Source: Lysinibacillus sp. KCTC 33748 (GTDB lineage Bacteria; Bacillota; Bacilli; Bacillales_A; Planococcaceae). Taken from it: a stretch of 64,000 bases of DNA. The notes beneath the pieces are model-generated. The model made no database searches. It was not told the origin of the DNA and was given only the letters and a program-made list of their open reading frames with translations. The stretch covers positions 1 through 64,000 of the forward strand of contig NZ_MWSJ01000017.1 of NCBI RefSeq assembly GCF_002237755.1, in the 5' to 3' direction. Positions 50,933 to 60,173 of the stretch are shown here, piece after piece; the first letter of the stretch is position 1; each line of letters opens with the position of its first letter. A program made the position numbers and the translations under genes.

Positions 50933-52307
50933 TTTGAAATTGAATGCTAACAGTTGTACCTTGTTGTCCTTCGGAGGTAATTGTTACAGTTCCTCCGTGC
51001 GCTTCAATAATGTCTCTAGCAATTGCAGTACCTAAGCCAGTACCGTGTGTTTGCTCAGTATTTGTCCCTCGATAATAGCGCTCGAAAATATGTTCAAGAT
51101 CTTCAGCAGAAATGCCTTTACCGTTATCAGAAATCGTAATGGAATGATCTTCAACAAGAATAGTAACTGATACATCAGAAGGATTATGAAGCAATGCATT
51201 GTGTAAAAAATTCATAATCGCTCGTCGCATAAAGTGCTCGTCAATGTGATGCTTGATGACATCGTTAGTTGCATTAAACTCAATATTGGCTTCCTCATAT
51301 TGAGGGGTATTGAGTGTATCTATAACGATTTCACGAATAAATTGCACCATATTTACTTCGGTTAAGCTGAGCGGAAGCTGCTGATGTCTTAAGCGCATAG
51401 TTAAATTTAAATCATCGAGTAAATCTTGCATATGCAATGATTGTTTTTCGATAATGTGAGCGTAGTCTCTTTGTTCATCAGCAGTCAATTTTCCATCATT
51501 CAGTAGCTCCGCATAACCACGAATCGAAGCAAGAGGTGTTTTCATATCGTGTGACACATTGCTGATCCATTCCTCACGCATCATTTCTAATCTTTTTCGT
51601 TCCTGCTCGTGTGCGGCAAGCTCTTTTGATACTTCATTTAAATTCTCGAAAACAGGTTTGTAAACACCACCTGGCATTTTACTAGAAACATGCTCATGAT
51701 TTTTTAAATGACGAATACGTTCAATCATTGCGTGTAGGGGCTTGGTCAACGTTCGACCGAAAAGCCAGCCAACGAGTGTAGCTACTAATAAATCAGCAAT
51801 GACAATAAGCAAACCAAACTTGCCAATAAACTGTAAGACGGATGAGCCAGAAAAATGAGTGACATATCTAGTAACGCCACTGCCCTCAATACCGATAAGA
51901 TAACTAATACTTTCTTTACTTCCTACATATACGGTTGTATCTACGTCGAACTCTTTATATTTATAAACTTGAATTAAATCAATCGGCGCATAGTGTGCAG
52001 GAGCCTTCTCTGGAGCAAAATGGGCTTCAATGACCTGTCCATTATTATCAAGTAATTGAATCCAAGCATTTCGCTGATGCAATTGTTGAAGTCCATCCTT
52101 GCTTACCGATACCGTTCCATTACTTATATCAATATACTGTTGGAACTCGCGCACGAAGTTTTCCTCTGAATACGAAGTTGTTTTATCGTATTTATTTACC
52201 TGTTGGAAAATGAAAAAACCAATTAAAATGGCTGTATTCAGGAAAATAACAATAATAACAATAGACAGCACAGACAGAAGAAATCTAGCTGTTAATTTCC
52301 ATTTCAT
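50916..52307 (-). CDS. sensor histidine kinase
   Basis: 463 residues. Helices at ~10-35 and ~165-190 flank an extracellular domain of ~125 residues, then HAMP, H-box with His253 in SNVSHDMKTPLASIRGY, and an ATPase domain (NFLHNALLHN, DNGKGI, FERYYRG, GTGLGTAIARDI). The sizeable sensor domain differs from short BceS-type kinases, so it may sense its own signal. Its gene overlaps the regulator by 4 nt and converges on the Bce-type ABC operon. Confidence 0.94.
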   Translation of the reverse strand: MKWKLTARFLLSVLSIVIIVIFLNTAILIGFFIFQQVNKYDKTTSYSEENFVREFQQYIDISNGTVSVSKDGLQQLHQRNAWIQLLDNNGQVIEAHFAPEKAPAHYAPIDLIQVYKYKEFDVDTTVYVGSKESISYLIGIEGSGVTRYVTHFSGSSVLQFIGKFGLLIVIADLLVATLVGWLFGRTLTKPLHAMIERIRHLKNHEHVSSKMPGGVYKPVFENLNEVSKELAAHEQERKRLEMMREEWISNVSHDMKTPLASIRGYAELLNDGKLTADEQRDYAHIIEKQSLHMQDLLDDLNLTMRLRHQQLPLSLTEVNMVQFIREIVIDTLNTPQYEEANIEFNATNDVIKHHIDEHFMRRAIMNFLHNALLHNPSDVSVTILVEDHSITISDNGKGISAEDLEHIFERYYRGTNTEQTHGTGLGTAIARDIIEAHGGTVTITSEGQQGTTVSIQFQIEKKE

Positions 52308-53026
52308 ACTTGCTCCTCTTTTGGAACGACAAATTTATAGCCAAGCCCTTTTACAGTTGTAATATACACAGGTTTTGATGCATCGTTTTCAACCTTTTCA
52401 CGCAGCCGTCGAATATGCACCATTACGGTATTGTCTGAGCCGAAAAAGTCCTCTCCCCATACACGCTCAAATAGAGTTTCTTTACTTAAAATTCGATTAG
52501 GATTATTCATAAAGCAAGCCATCAAGCCGATCTCTTTCGCTGTTAGCTCCAATAAAACTTCGTCCTTATGTACCTCCGTTTCATCACCATTAAGTAAGAA
52601 TGGGCCAACTTGAATTGACTTCGCGGAAGGATCTGGTGCTACTTCCTGCGTTTGATAGCCAGCTCTGCGAAGCTGTGCCTTCACACGATAGGCGACCTCT
52701 TTAGGACTAAAAGGTTTCGTAATATAGTCGTCTCCTCCGATGGCAAGCCCTAAAATTTTATCAATTTCATCATTTTTCGCTGACATGAAAAGCACTGGCA
52801 CATGCGATACTTCCCGAATACGACGACATAAATCGTAGCCCTCGCCATCAGGAAGCATCACATCAAGAAGTACAATATCGGGTTGTGTTTGTTGAAAGCT
52901 CATCCAGGCTTCTTGAATGGAGCCAGCTGTATGAATTTGTTTATAGCCTTCTTTTTGTAGGCTGACTTTTAGAAGGTTTGCTAAATCTGCCTCATCGTCC
53001 ACCACTAGAATAGTTGGTTCTTTCAT
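52304..53026 (-). CDS. OmpR-family response regulator
   Basis: 240 residues. Receiver with DDE at 10-12, phosphoacceptor Asp55 (IVLLDVMLPDGEGYDLC), KPFSPKEV; then an OmpR winged helix (LTAKEIGLMACFMNNPNRILSKETLFERVWG and DNTVMVHIRRLREK). AAAGGACG precedes the ATG. With the kinase it forms a two-component system whose likely target is the promoter with 22-bp-spaced direct repeats at 47827-47858. Confidence 0.95.
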   Translation of the reverse strand: MKEPTILVVDDEADLANLLKVSLQKEGYKQIHTAGSIQEAWMSFQQTQPDIVLLDVMLPDGEGYDLCRRIREVSHVPVLFMSAKNDEIDKILGLAIGGDDYITKPFSPKEVAYRVKAQLRRAGYQTQEVAPDPSAKSIQVGPFLLNGDETEVHKDEVLLELTAKEIGLMACFMNNPNRILSKETLFERVWGEDFFGSDNTVMVHIRRLREKVENDASKPVYITTVKGLGYKFVVPKEEQV

Positions 53027-53172
53027 GGTTCACACGTCCTTTCTTCTTTTTTATTAAAAACTGTTATTAGTATTTCAAGAATAGTGTATAGCTAATATGT
53101 TTAGCAGTAGAGAAATCACTTTATGTGACTCATTATAAATGAAATTTGTTTGAAAGAGGAGATTGAAGCACG

Positions 53173-53202
53173 AATGATGATTTTTTAATGAAAATCATCA
53201 TT
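53173..53202. promoter_or_regulatory. perfect 12-bp inverted repeat in a divergent promoter region
   Basis: AATGATGATTTT and AAAATCATCATT with a 6-nt centre. No T-run follows, so it is a candidate operator rather than a terminator. It sits ~90 bp upstream of the ECF sigma gene and ~150 bp upstream of the divergent response regulator. Resemblance to a Fur box is only partial. Confidence 0.55.
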
Positions 53203-53289
53203 TCTCACAAAAATAGTTGAGAGTTTTAGTGAGTGAGCTTCGATATAGTTAGTGAAGAAGCTTTTTCAAATAAACATAAGGGGGGAGAA

Positions 53290-53856
53290 ATGGTGAGATG
53301 TACAGCTAAAAACTTTATTAGCCGTCTGCAAAACCAAAAAGAAGATGCGCTTGAGTTTGTAATTGAGCATTATTCTGGCTTCGTGCATGCCATAGCTTAT
53401 AAGATTCTTTCCGGTATTAATAAAGATTCTATTGATGACTGTGTTAATGATGTATTCCTAGCTATTTGGCAAAATGCAAAGCAATTTAAGGGCGAATCTG
53501 AGGATTTTAAAAAATGGATAGGGATGCTGACAAAATATAAAGCCATAGATTTATTCCGTAAACTTGAAAAACAACAACAAAGAGAAAAGGGAGATGAGGA
53601 GCTCTTGCAAAAGGCTGATATAAAAGATACACAGCAGGAGCTTTTGAAAAAGGAGCAACGAAACGATTTGCTATTAGCTATTAGTCACTTAGAAAATATT
53701 GATCGAGATATTTTCATGATGAGGTATTATTTGCAATTAACGAATTCCGAGATAGCAGAAGCACTGCATTTATCAAAAGCAGCCGTAGAAAATCGGCTTT
53801 ATAGAGGGAAGAAGAAACTAGCATCAACAATACAGTTGAAGGAGGCATTTATATGA
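53290..53856 (+). CDS. ECF-type RNA polymerase sigma factor
   Basis: 188 residues. Region 2 (ALEFVIEHYSGFVHAIAYKIL, IDDCVNDVFLAIWQNAKQFKG, FKKWIGMLTKYKAIDLFRK) and region 4 (LENIDRDIFMMRYYLQLTNSEIAEALHLSKAAVENRLYRGKKKL) are both present. ATG 53290 has AAGGGGGGAG just upstream. The anti-sigma-like gene starts inside the last codons (4-nt overlap), the usual arrangement for such pairs. Confidence 0.94.
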   Translation: MVRCTAKNFISRLQNQKEDALEFVIEHYSGFVHAIAYKILSGINKDSIDDCVNDVFLAIWQNAKQFKGESEDFKKWIGMLTKYKAIDLFRKLEKQQQREKGDEELLQKADIKDTQQELLKKEQRNDLLLAISHLENIDRDIFMMRYYLQLTNSEIAEALHLSKAAVENRLYRGKKKLASTIQLKEAFI

Positions 53857-54887
53857 CAAAGACTTATAAAGAGTGGCTGGACCTGGATGTGGATAAAATT
53901 GAACCAATTGAATTATCTGCACAGCGAAAGAGGAACCTTAAACAAACGATTTTAAAGAAGCAAGCAACAAGAAAGCGTATGCCAAAATGGGTACGTCATA
54001 CAGCAGCGGCAGCAATAATTGGCATCAGTATGGTAACTACCGTAAGCATTGCTTTTCCTACACTTGCTTCACAAATTCCGTTTATGAAAAACATTGCTAG
54101 CAATTTTGATAATAAAAACACAATGTTTGAGAACTTTGATAGTCACGCAACGGAAATTGGACAGGTTCATTCTAGTAATGGCTTATCTATGATGATTGAA
54201 AATGCTGTGTATGACGGTACATCTCTGACAATTTCTTTTGCACTTGAAACAGATAAAGATTTAGGAGATTCTCCGTTTATAGAAGGAGACTTCATGGATA
54301 TCAAAGGAGCTATAGGTGGTGGTGGAAGTAGCCGACTGGAAAAGATAGGTGATAATAAATATATCGGATTAGCAAATACAACACCTTATTTTGATAAAGA
54401 AGCACCAGATGAATTAGAAGTAACATGGAAACCAGAAGCTTTTCTCAACATGAATAACGATATAAAAGTGGAAGGGGATTGGGCATTTAATTTTAAAGTC
54501 TCTAAGTTAGCAGGTGAGCTACAGCTAGTCAACGAAACTGTTACAAACTATGATGTCATTGCTCGATTTACCGCCCTTGGAAAAAATGATATGTCCACTG
54601 TTATTCATTATGAATATGAAGTTATCCCAGAAGTGTTAAAAAAGTGGCCAGATGTTACAGTTCAATTTGATGAACTACGAGATAATCTAGGGAACACCTA
54701 TGTAGTAAATGGAAATGGTTCATCAAGTCGAGAAGGTGGAATTTCTTATAAATCAAGTGCTACTGTACAGGCGATCAATCCAACTGCTACATCCATTACA
54801 TTTGTTCCTGTTATTTATTTCTCCTTAGGCTCAGGAAAAGGCACGGAATTAAAAGAGATGGATCCTGTGACAATCCCATTAAATTAA
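53853..54887 (+). CDS. DUF4179-type anti-sigma factor
   Basis: 344 residues: a ~45-residue basic cytosolic N-terminus, one membrane helix (HTAAAAIIGISMVTTVSIAF), then an extracellular part with a DUF4179 segment (IPFMKNIASNFDN, SSNGLSMMIENAVYDGTSLTISFALE) and a C-terminal DUF5643-like beta domain. It probably holds the cotranscribed ECF sigma factor inactive until an envelope signal arrives. Confidence 0.9.
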   Translation: MTKTYKEWLDLDVDKIEPIELSAQRKRNLKQTILKKQATRKRMPKWVRHTAAAAIIGISMVTTVSIAFPTLASQIPFMKNIASNFDNKNTMFENFDSHATEIGQVHSSNGLSMMIENAVYDGTSLTISFALETDKDLGDSPFIEGDFMDIKGAIGGGGSSRLEKIGDNKYIGLANTTPYFDKEAPDELEVTWKPEAFLNMNNDIKVEGDWAFNFKVSKLAGELQLVNETVTNYDVIARFTALGKNDMSTVIHYEYEVIPEVLKKWPDVTVQFDELRDNLGNTYVVNGNGSSSREGGISYKSSATVQAINPTATSITFVPVIYFSLGSGKGTELKEMDPVTIPLN

Positions 54888-54921
54888 CACACGCTTACAA
54901 AGAAATGAAGTTTATTACAAA

Positions 54922-54970
54922 ATAAAGTACAGACTTTTACAATACATTTGTAAGAGTCTGTGCTTTTTAT
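54922..54970 (+). terminator. rho-independent terminator
   Basis: AAGTACAGACTTTTACAA pairs with TTGTAAGAGTCTGTGCTT with small mismatches, then TTTT. Confidence 0.8.
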
Positions 54971-55287
54971 GTGTATATGGTTGAAAACACACAAAATAAA
55001 CGTCATAATTTTCCATGTACTTTGTAGCCCATATCTACTTCTATTGGACAAAAATCATGCATTTACATACAGGAAAAGCACTAGGAGAGAAGAATTTCAA
55101 CGCTACTTTGATTATTCAATACATACGATTCATGATATCTTCCTCGAAATGGAAGGAATTATCGAGCTTAATGTCGAAATTAAATTTTACAATCGACAAT
55201 TTACTACAAAGAGAGAAATCAAGCGTTGAAATCAAATTTAACAAAGATCAATATACATAAAATAAAAACTAGGAGCGTGACGAAAAA
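54971..55287. other. 317-bp gap before the acetamidase gene
   Basis: Two overlapping short frames (54960-55229 and 55015-55260) are present, but neither has a ribosome binding site or a recognisable product, and both overlap or abut the terminator. I see no other structure. It probably holds the promoter of the acetamidase gene. Confidence 0.5.
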
Positions 55288-56646
55288 ATGATAAACGAAT
55301 TGCATGTGCTAGAAAAAGAAGAAATACAAAATGAAGATCTTGTACAGCAGCCGCAAGCCGTCGAAACATTATTCGTAAATGAGTTCATAGATGGTATTTT
55401 AGATCCACAACAGAAAATGCTTGGACCTGTCAAAGACGGTGGAACAATCATAGCTAATACGACACCAGGATGCTGGGGGCCGATGCTAACACCAACGATT
55501 CGTGGTGGGCATGAAGTAACAAAGCCTGTATTTATAGAAGGTGCAGAGGTAGGAGACGCCATTGTTATCAAGATTAAATCACTACAGGTAACATCTGTAG
55601 CAACAGCGTCTGGGCATGATGAGGCAATTATAGATCGTTTCATTGGGGATCCATTCGTATCAGTAAAATGCCCGGGCTGTGGTAAGCTTCATCCGAATAC
55701 AGTTGTCAAAGGGATAGGTCGGCAGGTTATTCGCTGTTCGACATGTGATACTGAAACATCACCATTTAACATGACAAATGGCTATACTATGGCGTTAGAT
55801 CATAAGGGGAATATTGGTGTCACGGTTGGGCGAGAAGGGGCTCGCCGTATTGCACTGGATGCGAAAAATTATATGCGTACACCTGAAAACTCTGTGCAAA
55901 ATCCTGTAGTTGCGTTAGCACCAAGTGATTTGATAGGTGTTATGGCAAGAATACGACCGTTTTTAGGGCAGCTTGGAACGACGCCTTCAAAGGCAATGCC
56001 AGACTCCCACAATGCTGGTGATTTTGGTTCGTTTTTAATCGGTGCACCACATGAATATGCATTTACGCAGACTGAATTAGATACACACCGTACAGATGGA
56101 CATATGGATATAAGCCGTGTTCGTGAGGGCGCAACCATTATTTGTCCAGTAAAGGTTCCAGGTGGCGGTGTGTATATTGGTGATATGCACGCAATGCAAG
56201 GAGATGGAGAAATTGCAGGACATACAACGGATGTTGCTGGTATAGTTCAGCTTCAGGTAAGCGTACTGAAAAAAGTAGCTTTGGACGGCCCTATTTTATT
56301 GCCAAATACAGAGGATTTACCTTATACGGCTAAACCTTTTACAAAGGAAGAAAAACGTCGTGCACGTGAGCTTGCAGAGGAATATGGCGTTAAACAAGTG
56401 GAGGAAGCATTCCCAGTATCAATTGTTGGCTCAGGAACATCGTTAAATGAAGCAACAACTAATGCTATAAGCCGTGCTGCAAGGCTGTTTGAGATGAGCG
56501 AACCAGAAATTATGAATCGAGCGACGATTACAGGATCGATTGAAATTGGCCGTCATCCAGGCGTCGTAACAGCAACCTTCCAAGTACCTAAAACTGTCCT
56601 GAAAAAAGCACGAATTTATAAACCTGTGAAAAAACAATATGATTAA
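55288..56646 (+). CDS. acetamidase/formamidase-family hydrolase
   Basis: 452 residues of the FmdA/AmdA family, which releases ammonia from short amides. Clear family segments: TTPGCWGPMLTPTIRGGHEV, GAPHEYAFTQTELDTHRTDGHMD and VYIGDMHAMQGDGEIAGHTTDV (catalytic acidic region). An insertion at ~120-160 carries two CxxC pairs (CPGCGKLH and CSTCD) that should bind zinc; many shorter members lack it. TAGGAGCG lies ~12 nt before the ATG. Single gene; the amide source is not evident. Confidence 0.92.
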   Translation: MINELHVLEKEEIQNEDLVQQPQAVETLFVNEFIDGILDPQQKMLGPVKDGGTIIANTTPGCWGPMLTPTIRGGHEVTKPVFIEGAEVGDAIVIKIKSLQVTSVATASGHDEAIIDRFIGDPFVSVKCPGCGKLHPNTVVKGIGRQVIRCSTCDTETSPFNMTNGYTMALDHKGNIGVTVGREGARRIALDAKNYMRTPENSVQNPVVALAPSDLIGVMARIRPFLGQLGTTPSKAMPDSHNAGDFGSFLIGAPHEYAFTQTELDTHRTDGHMDISRVREGATIICPVKVPGGGVYIGDMHAMQGDGEIAGHTTDVAGIVQLQVSVLKKVALDGPILLPNTEDLPYTAKPFTKEEKRRARELAEEYGVKQVEEAFPVSIVGSGTSLNEATTNAISRAARLFEMSEPEIMNRATITGSIEIGRHPGVVTATFQVPKTVLKKARIYKPVKKQYD

Positions 56647-56692
56647 ATGCGTACGGTGAAGTCCAAATTGTCGCTTCGCTTTCGATGCAGAA

Positions 56693-56722
56693 AAAAACAC
56701 GTCAAAAAATTTGACGTGTTTT
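56693..56722 (+). terminator. rho-independent terminator
   Basis: AAAACACGTCAAA and TTTGACGTGTTTT form a perfect 13-bp stem with a 3-nt loop. Confidence 0.92.
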
Positions 56723-56789
56723 CTTGTGACTATTTTGTTAGTTGCTCGTCTACTGTTGTGAAAATTGATTTTTCCCGATTGTATTGGTG

Positions 56790-56956
56790 AATGATGCATA
56801 GCTTTCGTGCGTACTATGGCGCTAGCTTTTATTGAGCTAGGGTTACTAACTTATGAGTGATTGTCCAATGAGTTCATTTAACGTTCTTTTTTTAGCCTTA
56901 ACTTAATTTTTTAACCCATCCACGAGGGATTTGCCCCTTATAGATGGCTTTTTTTA
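56790..56956 (+). ncRNA. candidate small RNA with its own terminator
   Basis: Between the acetamidase terminator and the next gene lies a run of hairpins: CATAG/CTATG (56797-56818), CTAGCT/AGCTAG (56822-56840) and a final CCATC..AGGG/CCCCT..GATGG hairpin (56916-56947) with a T-run (56949-56956). No open reading frame leads to it, so a short untranslated transcript is plausible. No known family was recognised; 56957-57121 shows nothing else. Confidence 0.35.
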
Positions 56957-57121
56957 TGCTGCTGCAGCTGAAGTTGTCGATTTTGCACGAATACTTTTGT
57001 TGTCTTCTTTTATGCATATTTCTATTTCTTTAGCATATGATTGATAAGATTTGTTATATTGAAGAAAGAGAGTTAAAAGGTTTGGCAAGTATTTTACAGA
57101 ATAGGGGAAGATCGTTGTTGG

Positions 57122-58624
57122 TTGAATGTGATGGGGGGCTCCAGTTGCATGCTGTTGGATTGTGATGAGCAGTTATTCATGACATATAAACATAATGGTG
57201 AAAAGGGTGCTGAAAAATTACTGTCAAAATGGTTAGAGGCAGAGAGTGATTCACCGGCAGACCCGAAAATTCTAGGTACTGCACTTTCACCGAATTTATT
57301 TTTAGTGAATGAGGAAACTGCGATGAATATTGCGTTTTCAACTGCGCGAAAATATTGGGGTCGTGTAACGATAGATATGCAAACTTTTTTTAACAAGTAT
57401 GGCTTGGATACTAAATTTGTGAATGAACGTCTCAATGCTTTTTTTTATACGCAAAAAGGCAAGGAGACCTTTTTTGAGCAACTTTTTGCACAACACACAA
57501 TGGACTTAGAGCGATTAATCTGGCTAATTTTCGGAAAGCGAATGCAAATTACAATGCCAGTCAACGAGCTACAAACTATATTTTTATATAAATTTGAAAA
57601 TGAATATTTAGTGCATATGATTTATAAAGAAGATACTCACTTTTGGCATTGGCTATTTATGAAAAAAGTTTATTCACTGTTTATCCACAAACCATTAGAA
57701 CAATTCACATTTATCCATGAAATGATGGGTCATGTTGAACAATCTACAAGAAATACCTGTGGACATGTGAATAACTTTGTGGATAATTATAAAAAAACTC
57801 TGGATAAGTGTATAACCTACGTGGATAACTATAATTCTACTTGTTTAGCAAAAAAGCAGTTACATCTTTATCAAATTGTAACGCATTATCGTCTATCTGA
57901 AGGAGATTATTCATGCGTTAAAGCTTTAATTACTTCCTTTGAAGCGGATTGGCGTTATTCGATGTATGCATTGACAGAGAAAGAAAAAGCTCTGATTGCC
58001 TATCTTCAGTTTCATATAGCACACAAGGAGAAGATTCCGGAAACTGTTATTTACTACGGTGAGTATTTATTAGAAGATGAACGACTTAATAATTACGCGA
58101 TAGAGATTTTGTTGGAATATAAGGAGTTATTGCCGAATCGTAAGCCAACACCTCCTGCCATTATTAAAAATTATGAACTAAACTTTTTAGAAAACTTGTA
58201 TGCAGTATTGTTGGATCATTACGTAAAAATGGAGCGTTATCAAGAGGGGCTTCAGCTTTTAAAGGAACATGTATTAGCATCTAATAAAAAAATACATGCC
58301 GCTTTAGTACAGAACAATTATAGTAATGAGCAATTTATTGCGATTGAAGCGTCAGTTCAGCAGGATATCGCTCTCCATGTAAATAATTCATTACAGCATA
58401 TTGGCTTGTCTGTTGAAGAGTGGCGCCAACATTATCGTCAGCCAGAAACGCCTTACTCTTTGGTGGCACAGAGCGCATCCTTACATATGCTCAATATTTT
58501 AAAGGTGTTATTTGTAACGGAGCAGTACGAGCTTTTTGAAAAATTAATGGAAATATATAAAAAATATTTACTTATAGACGATCATTTCGAAAAGTTACGG
58601 GTCTTTATAAGTGCCTACGTTTAA
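57122..58624 (+). CDS. unknown 500-residue soluble protein
   Basis: I do not recognise a family. 500 residues from TTG 57122 (AGGGGAAG 11 nt upstream; ATG 57149 is an alternative), no signal peptide or membrane helix, mostly helical by composition. The C-terminal half (ALIAYLQFHIAHKEKIPETVIYYGEYLL, EGLQLLKEHVL) looks TPR-like. The middle (about residues 185-240) repeats H/F-V-N/D-N-F/Y: HVNNFVDNY, YVDNYN. At DNA level this stretch is a cluster of DnaA-box-like sequences, which is unusual inside a gene. Single gene with terminators on both sides. Confidence 0.8.
   Translation: MNVMGGSSCMLLDCDEQLFMTYKHNGEKGAEKLLSKWLEAESDSPADPKILGTALSPNLFLVNEETAMNIAFSTARKYWGRVTIDMQTFFNKYGLDTKFVNERLNAFFYTQKGKETFFEQLFAQHTMDLERLIWLIFGKRMQITMPVNELQTIFLYKFENEYLVHMIYKEDTHFWHWLFMKKVYSLFIHKPLEQFTFIHEMMGHVEQSTRNTCGHVNNFVDNYKKTLDKCITYVDNYNSTCLAKKQLHLYQIVTHYRLSEGDYSCVKALITSFEADWRYSMYALTEKEKALIAYLQFHIAHKEKIPETVIYYGEYLLEDERLNNYAIEILLEYKELLPNRKPTPPAIIKNYELNFLENLYAVLLDHYVKMERYQEGLQLLKEHVLASNKKIHAALVQNNYSNEQFIAIEASVQQDIALHVNNSLQHIGLSVEEWRQHYRQPETPYSLVAQSASLHMLNILKVLFVTEQYELFEKLMEIYKKYLLIDDHFEKLRVFISAYV
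57681..57828. promoter_or_regulatory. intragenic DnaA-box cluster
   Basis: Perfect consensus sites: TTATCCACA at 57681-57689 and its reverse TGTGGATAA at 57778-57786. One-mismatch sites: TCTGGATAA at 57799-57807 and CGTGGATAA at 57820-57828. A two-mismatch site, TTATCCATG, is at 57711-57719. All lie within 148 bp of coding sequence and encode F-I-H or V-D-N in frame. Confidence 0.65.
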
Positions 58625-58632
58625 CTTTTTTC

Positions 58633-58655
58633 AGCCGATTCTGGACGCAATTATA
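58633..58655 (+). repeat. fragment of the multi-hairpin element
   Basis: AGCCGATTCTGGACGCAATT plus ATA matches 22600-22622 at all but two positions. Confidence 0.5.
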
Positions 58656-58668
58656 ATTGATTAGAAAT

Positions 58669-58717
58669 AAAAAAAGTGTCTAATGTGTTATAAACGCAGC
58701 ATTAGACACTCTTTTTA
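58669..58717. terminator. bidirectional terminator between convergent genes
   Basis: AAAAAGTGTCTAATG pairs with CATTAGACACTCTTTTT across a 14-nt loop, with A- and T-runs at the ends. Confidence 0.9.
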
Positions 58718-58730
58718 TTTTATATGGATC

Positions 58731-59915
58731 TTATTCTAAAACTCCTTTGTCCTGTAAGTCTGCAATTTGCTCGACGCTATAGCCAAGTGAAGATAACACT
58801 TCCTCATTATGCTCTCCAAGCTTAGCACCGACATGCTTGTACTGCGGCTTAACACCGTCAAACTTAAACGCTGATGCAATTTGCTTTTGTGTAGTACCGT
58901 CGCTTTTAGGAATATCAACAATCATGTCACGAGCTTTGAGCTGAGGGTGCTCGCATGCTTCTGGAAACGTTAATACTGGTTCGACACATCCCTCGAAATC
59001 CTCGTTAAACACTTCAAGCAATTCTTCGTAAGTCTTCGATAAGAATGCATCATGGACGGCTTCTTTAAAACGAATTTGTGTATAGTATGAATCATTAAAC
59101 GTATTATCAATGAGCTCGGGAATATCAAGCGCTTCACAAAGTAATTTGCGGAATTGAGGTTCAAGGCTTCCTACTGAGAAAAATCGGCCATCCTTTGTTT
59201 TGTAAAAGTCATAGTAGCTGCCACCGTTTAAAATTTCTTGCTCGGGCTGAGGTATGCGACCACCGCCAATATAGGCAGACCCATACATAGCATTGAGCGA
59301 AAATACAGCATCGGTCATACTTATATCAATATATTGCCCTTCACCTGTTTTTTCACGATGTAAAGCAGCTGCGAGTACTCCAATTGCCGCATGCATCGTG
59401 CCCCCAGCGATATCAGCTAGCTGAATACCCATGGAGACAGGTTTTTTATCTTTATGGCGTGAATAATCGAGTAAGCCAGCTAATGATAAATAGTTATTGT
59501 CATGTCCTGGTCGATTGCTAAATGGTCCAGTTTGTCCATAGCCTGTAATAGCACAATAAATAACCTTAGGATTTACCTCTTTTAGAGCTTTGTAGCCAAT
59601 GCCAAGCCGTTGCATGACACCAGGCCGAAATCCTTCGATAATTATGTCGTACTCTTTAACGAGTGACTTCACAATTTCTATAGCTTCAGGCGATTTTAAA
59701 TTTAGTGTTAATGACTTTTTAGAGCGATTCAAATGTTGATGAATATAGGCCTCATGATCATCGTCGTAAGGAGGCATAATACGTGTTAAATCTACGCGTT
59801 TTGAGGATTCAACGTGAATAACCTCTGCGCCTAAATCAGCAAATATCATTGTCGCCATTGGCCCCGGTAGTAATGCAGAAAAATCGAGAATTTTTAACCC
59901 CTTTAAAATACCCAA
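58731..59915 (-). CDS. CaiB/BaiF-type (class III) CoA-transferase
   Basis: 394 residues from TTG 59915 (AAGGGG 9 nt upstream), giving the usual start GILKGLKILDFSALLPGPMATMIFADLGAEVI. Family motifs: NRSKKSLTLNLKS, DIIIEGFRPGVMQRLGIGY, ITGYGQTGPFSNRPGHD and QLADIAGGTMHAAIGVLAAAL, which contains the expected catalytic aspartate. It transfers CoA between carboxylic acids or racemises 2-methylacyl-CoA; length and motifs fit both. Single gene, no acyl-CoA partner nearby. Confidence 0.9.
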   Translation of the reverse strand: MGILKGLKILDFSALLPGPMATMIFADLGAEVIHVESSKRVDLTRIMPPYDDDHEAYIHQHLNRSKKSLTLNLKSPEAIEIVKSLVKEYDIIIEGFRPGVMQRLGIGYKALKEVNPKVIYCAITGYGQTGPFSNRPGHDNNYLSLAGLLDYSRHKDKKPVSMGIQLADIAGGTMHAAIGVLAAALHREKTGEGQYIDISMTDAVFSLNAMYGSAYIGGGRIPQPEQEILNGGSYYDFYKTKDGRFFSVGSLEPQFRKLLCEALDIPELIDNTFNDSYYTQIRFKEAVHDAFLSKTYEELLEVFNEDFEGCVEPVLTFPEACEHPQLKARDMIVDIPKSDGTTQKQIASAFKFDGVKPQYKHVGAKLGEHNEEVLSSLGYSVEQIADLQDKGVLE

Positions 59916-60173
59916 ATCTCCCAACCCCTTTTTGTGTAGGCTACATTGCCATCTATTCAAGAATGCATTGCAGCGCTTTTCTCATAATCCCCATTTTGTG
60001 AAAAGCATTTATTTGCACTGTATTAATACAGCGTTAAGTGTAAATTATCAGTATTATAACAGAAGTATTGATGGCTTGACTATGTTAAATTTTATTATAA
60101 AATAATTAGTCGGAAAATTATATGTCAGAATAGAGAAAAAAGTAAAATAATTTAGAGTGTAGAGTTTTTCCAT

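Noticed and set aside
53173..53202. Fur box
   Set aside because: Only partly similar to GATAATGATAATCATTATC, and the centre spacing is wrong; no iron gene adjacent.
54960..55260. Two overlapping short frames before the acetamidase gene
   Set aside because: No ribosome binding sites, overlap with a terminator and mutual overlap; no recognisable domain.
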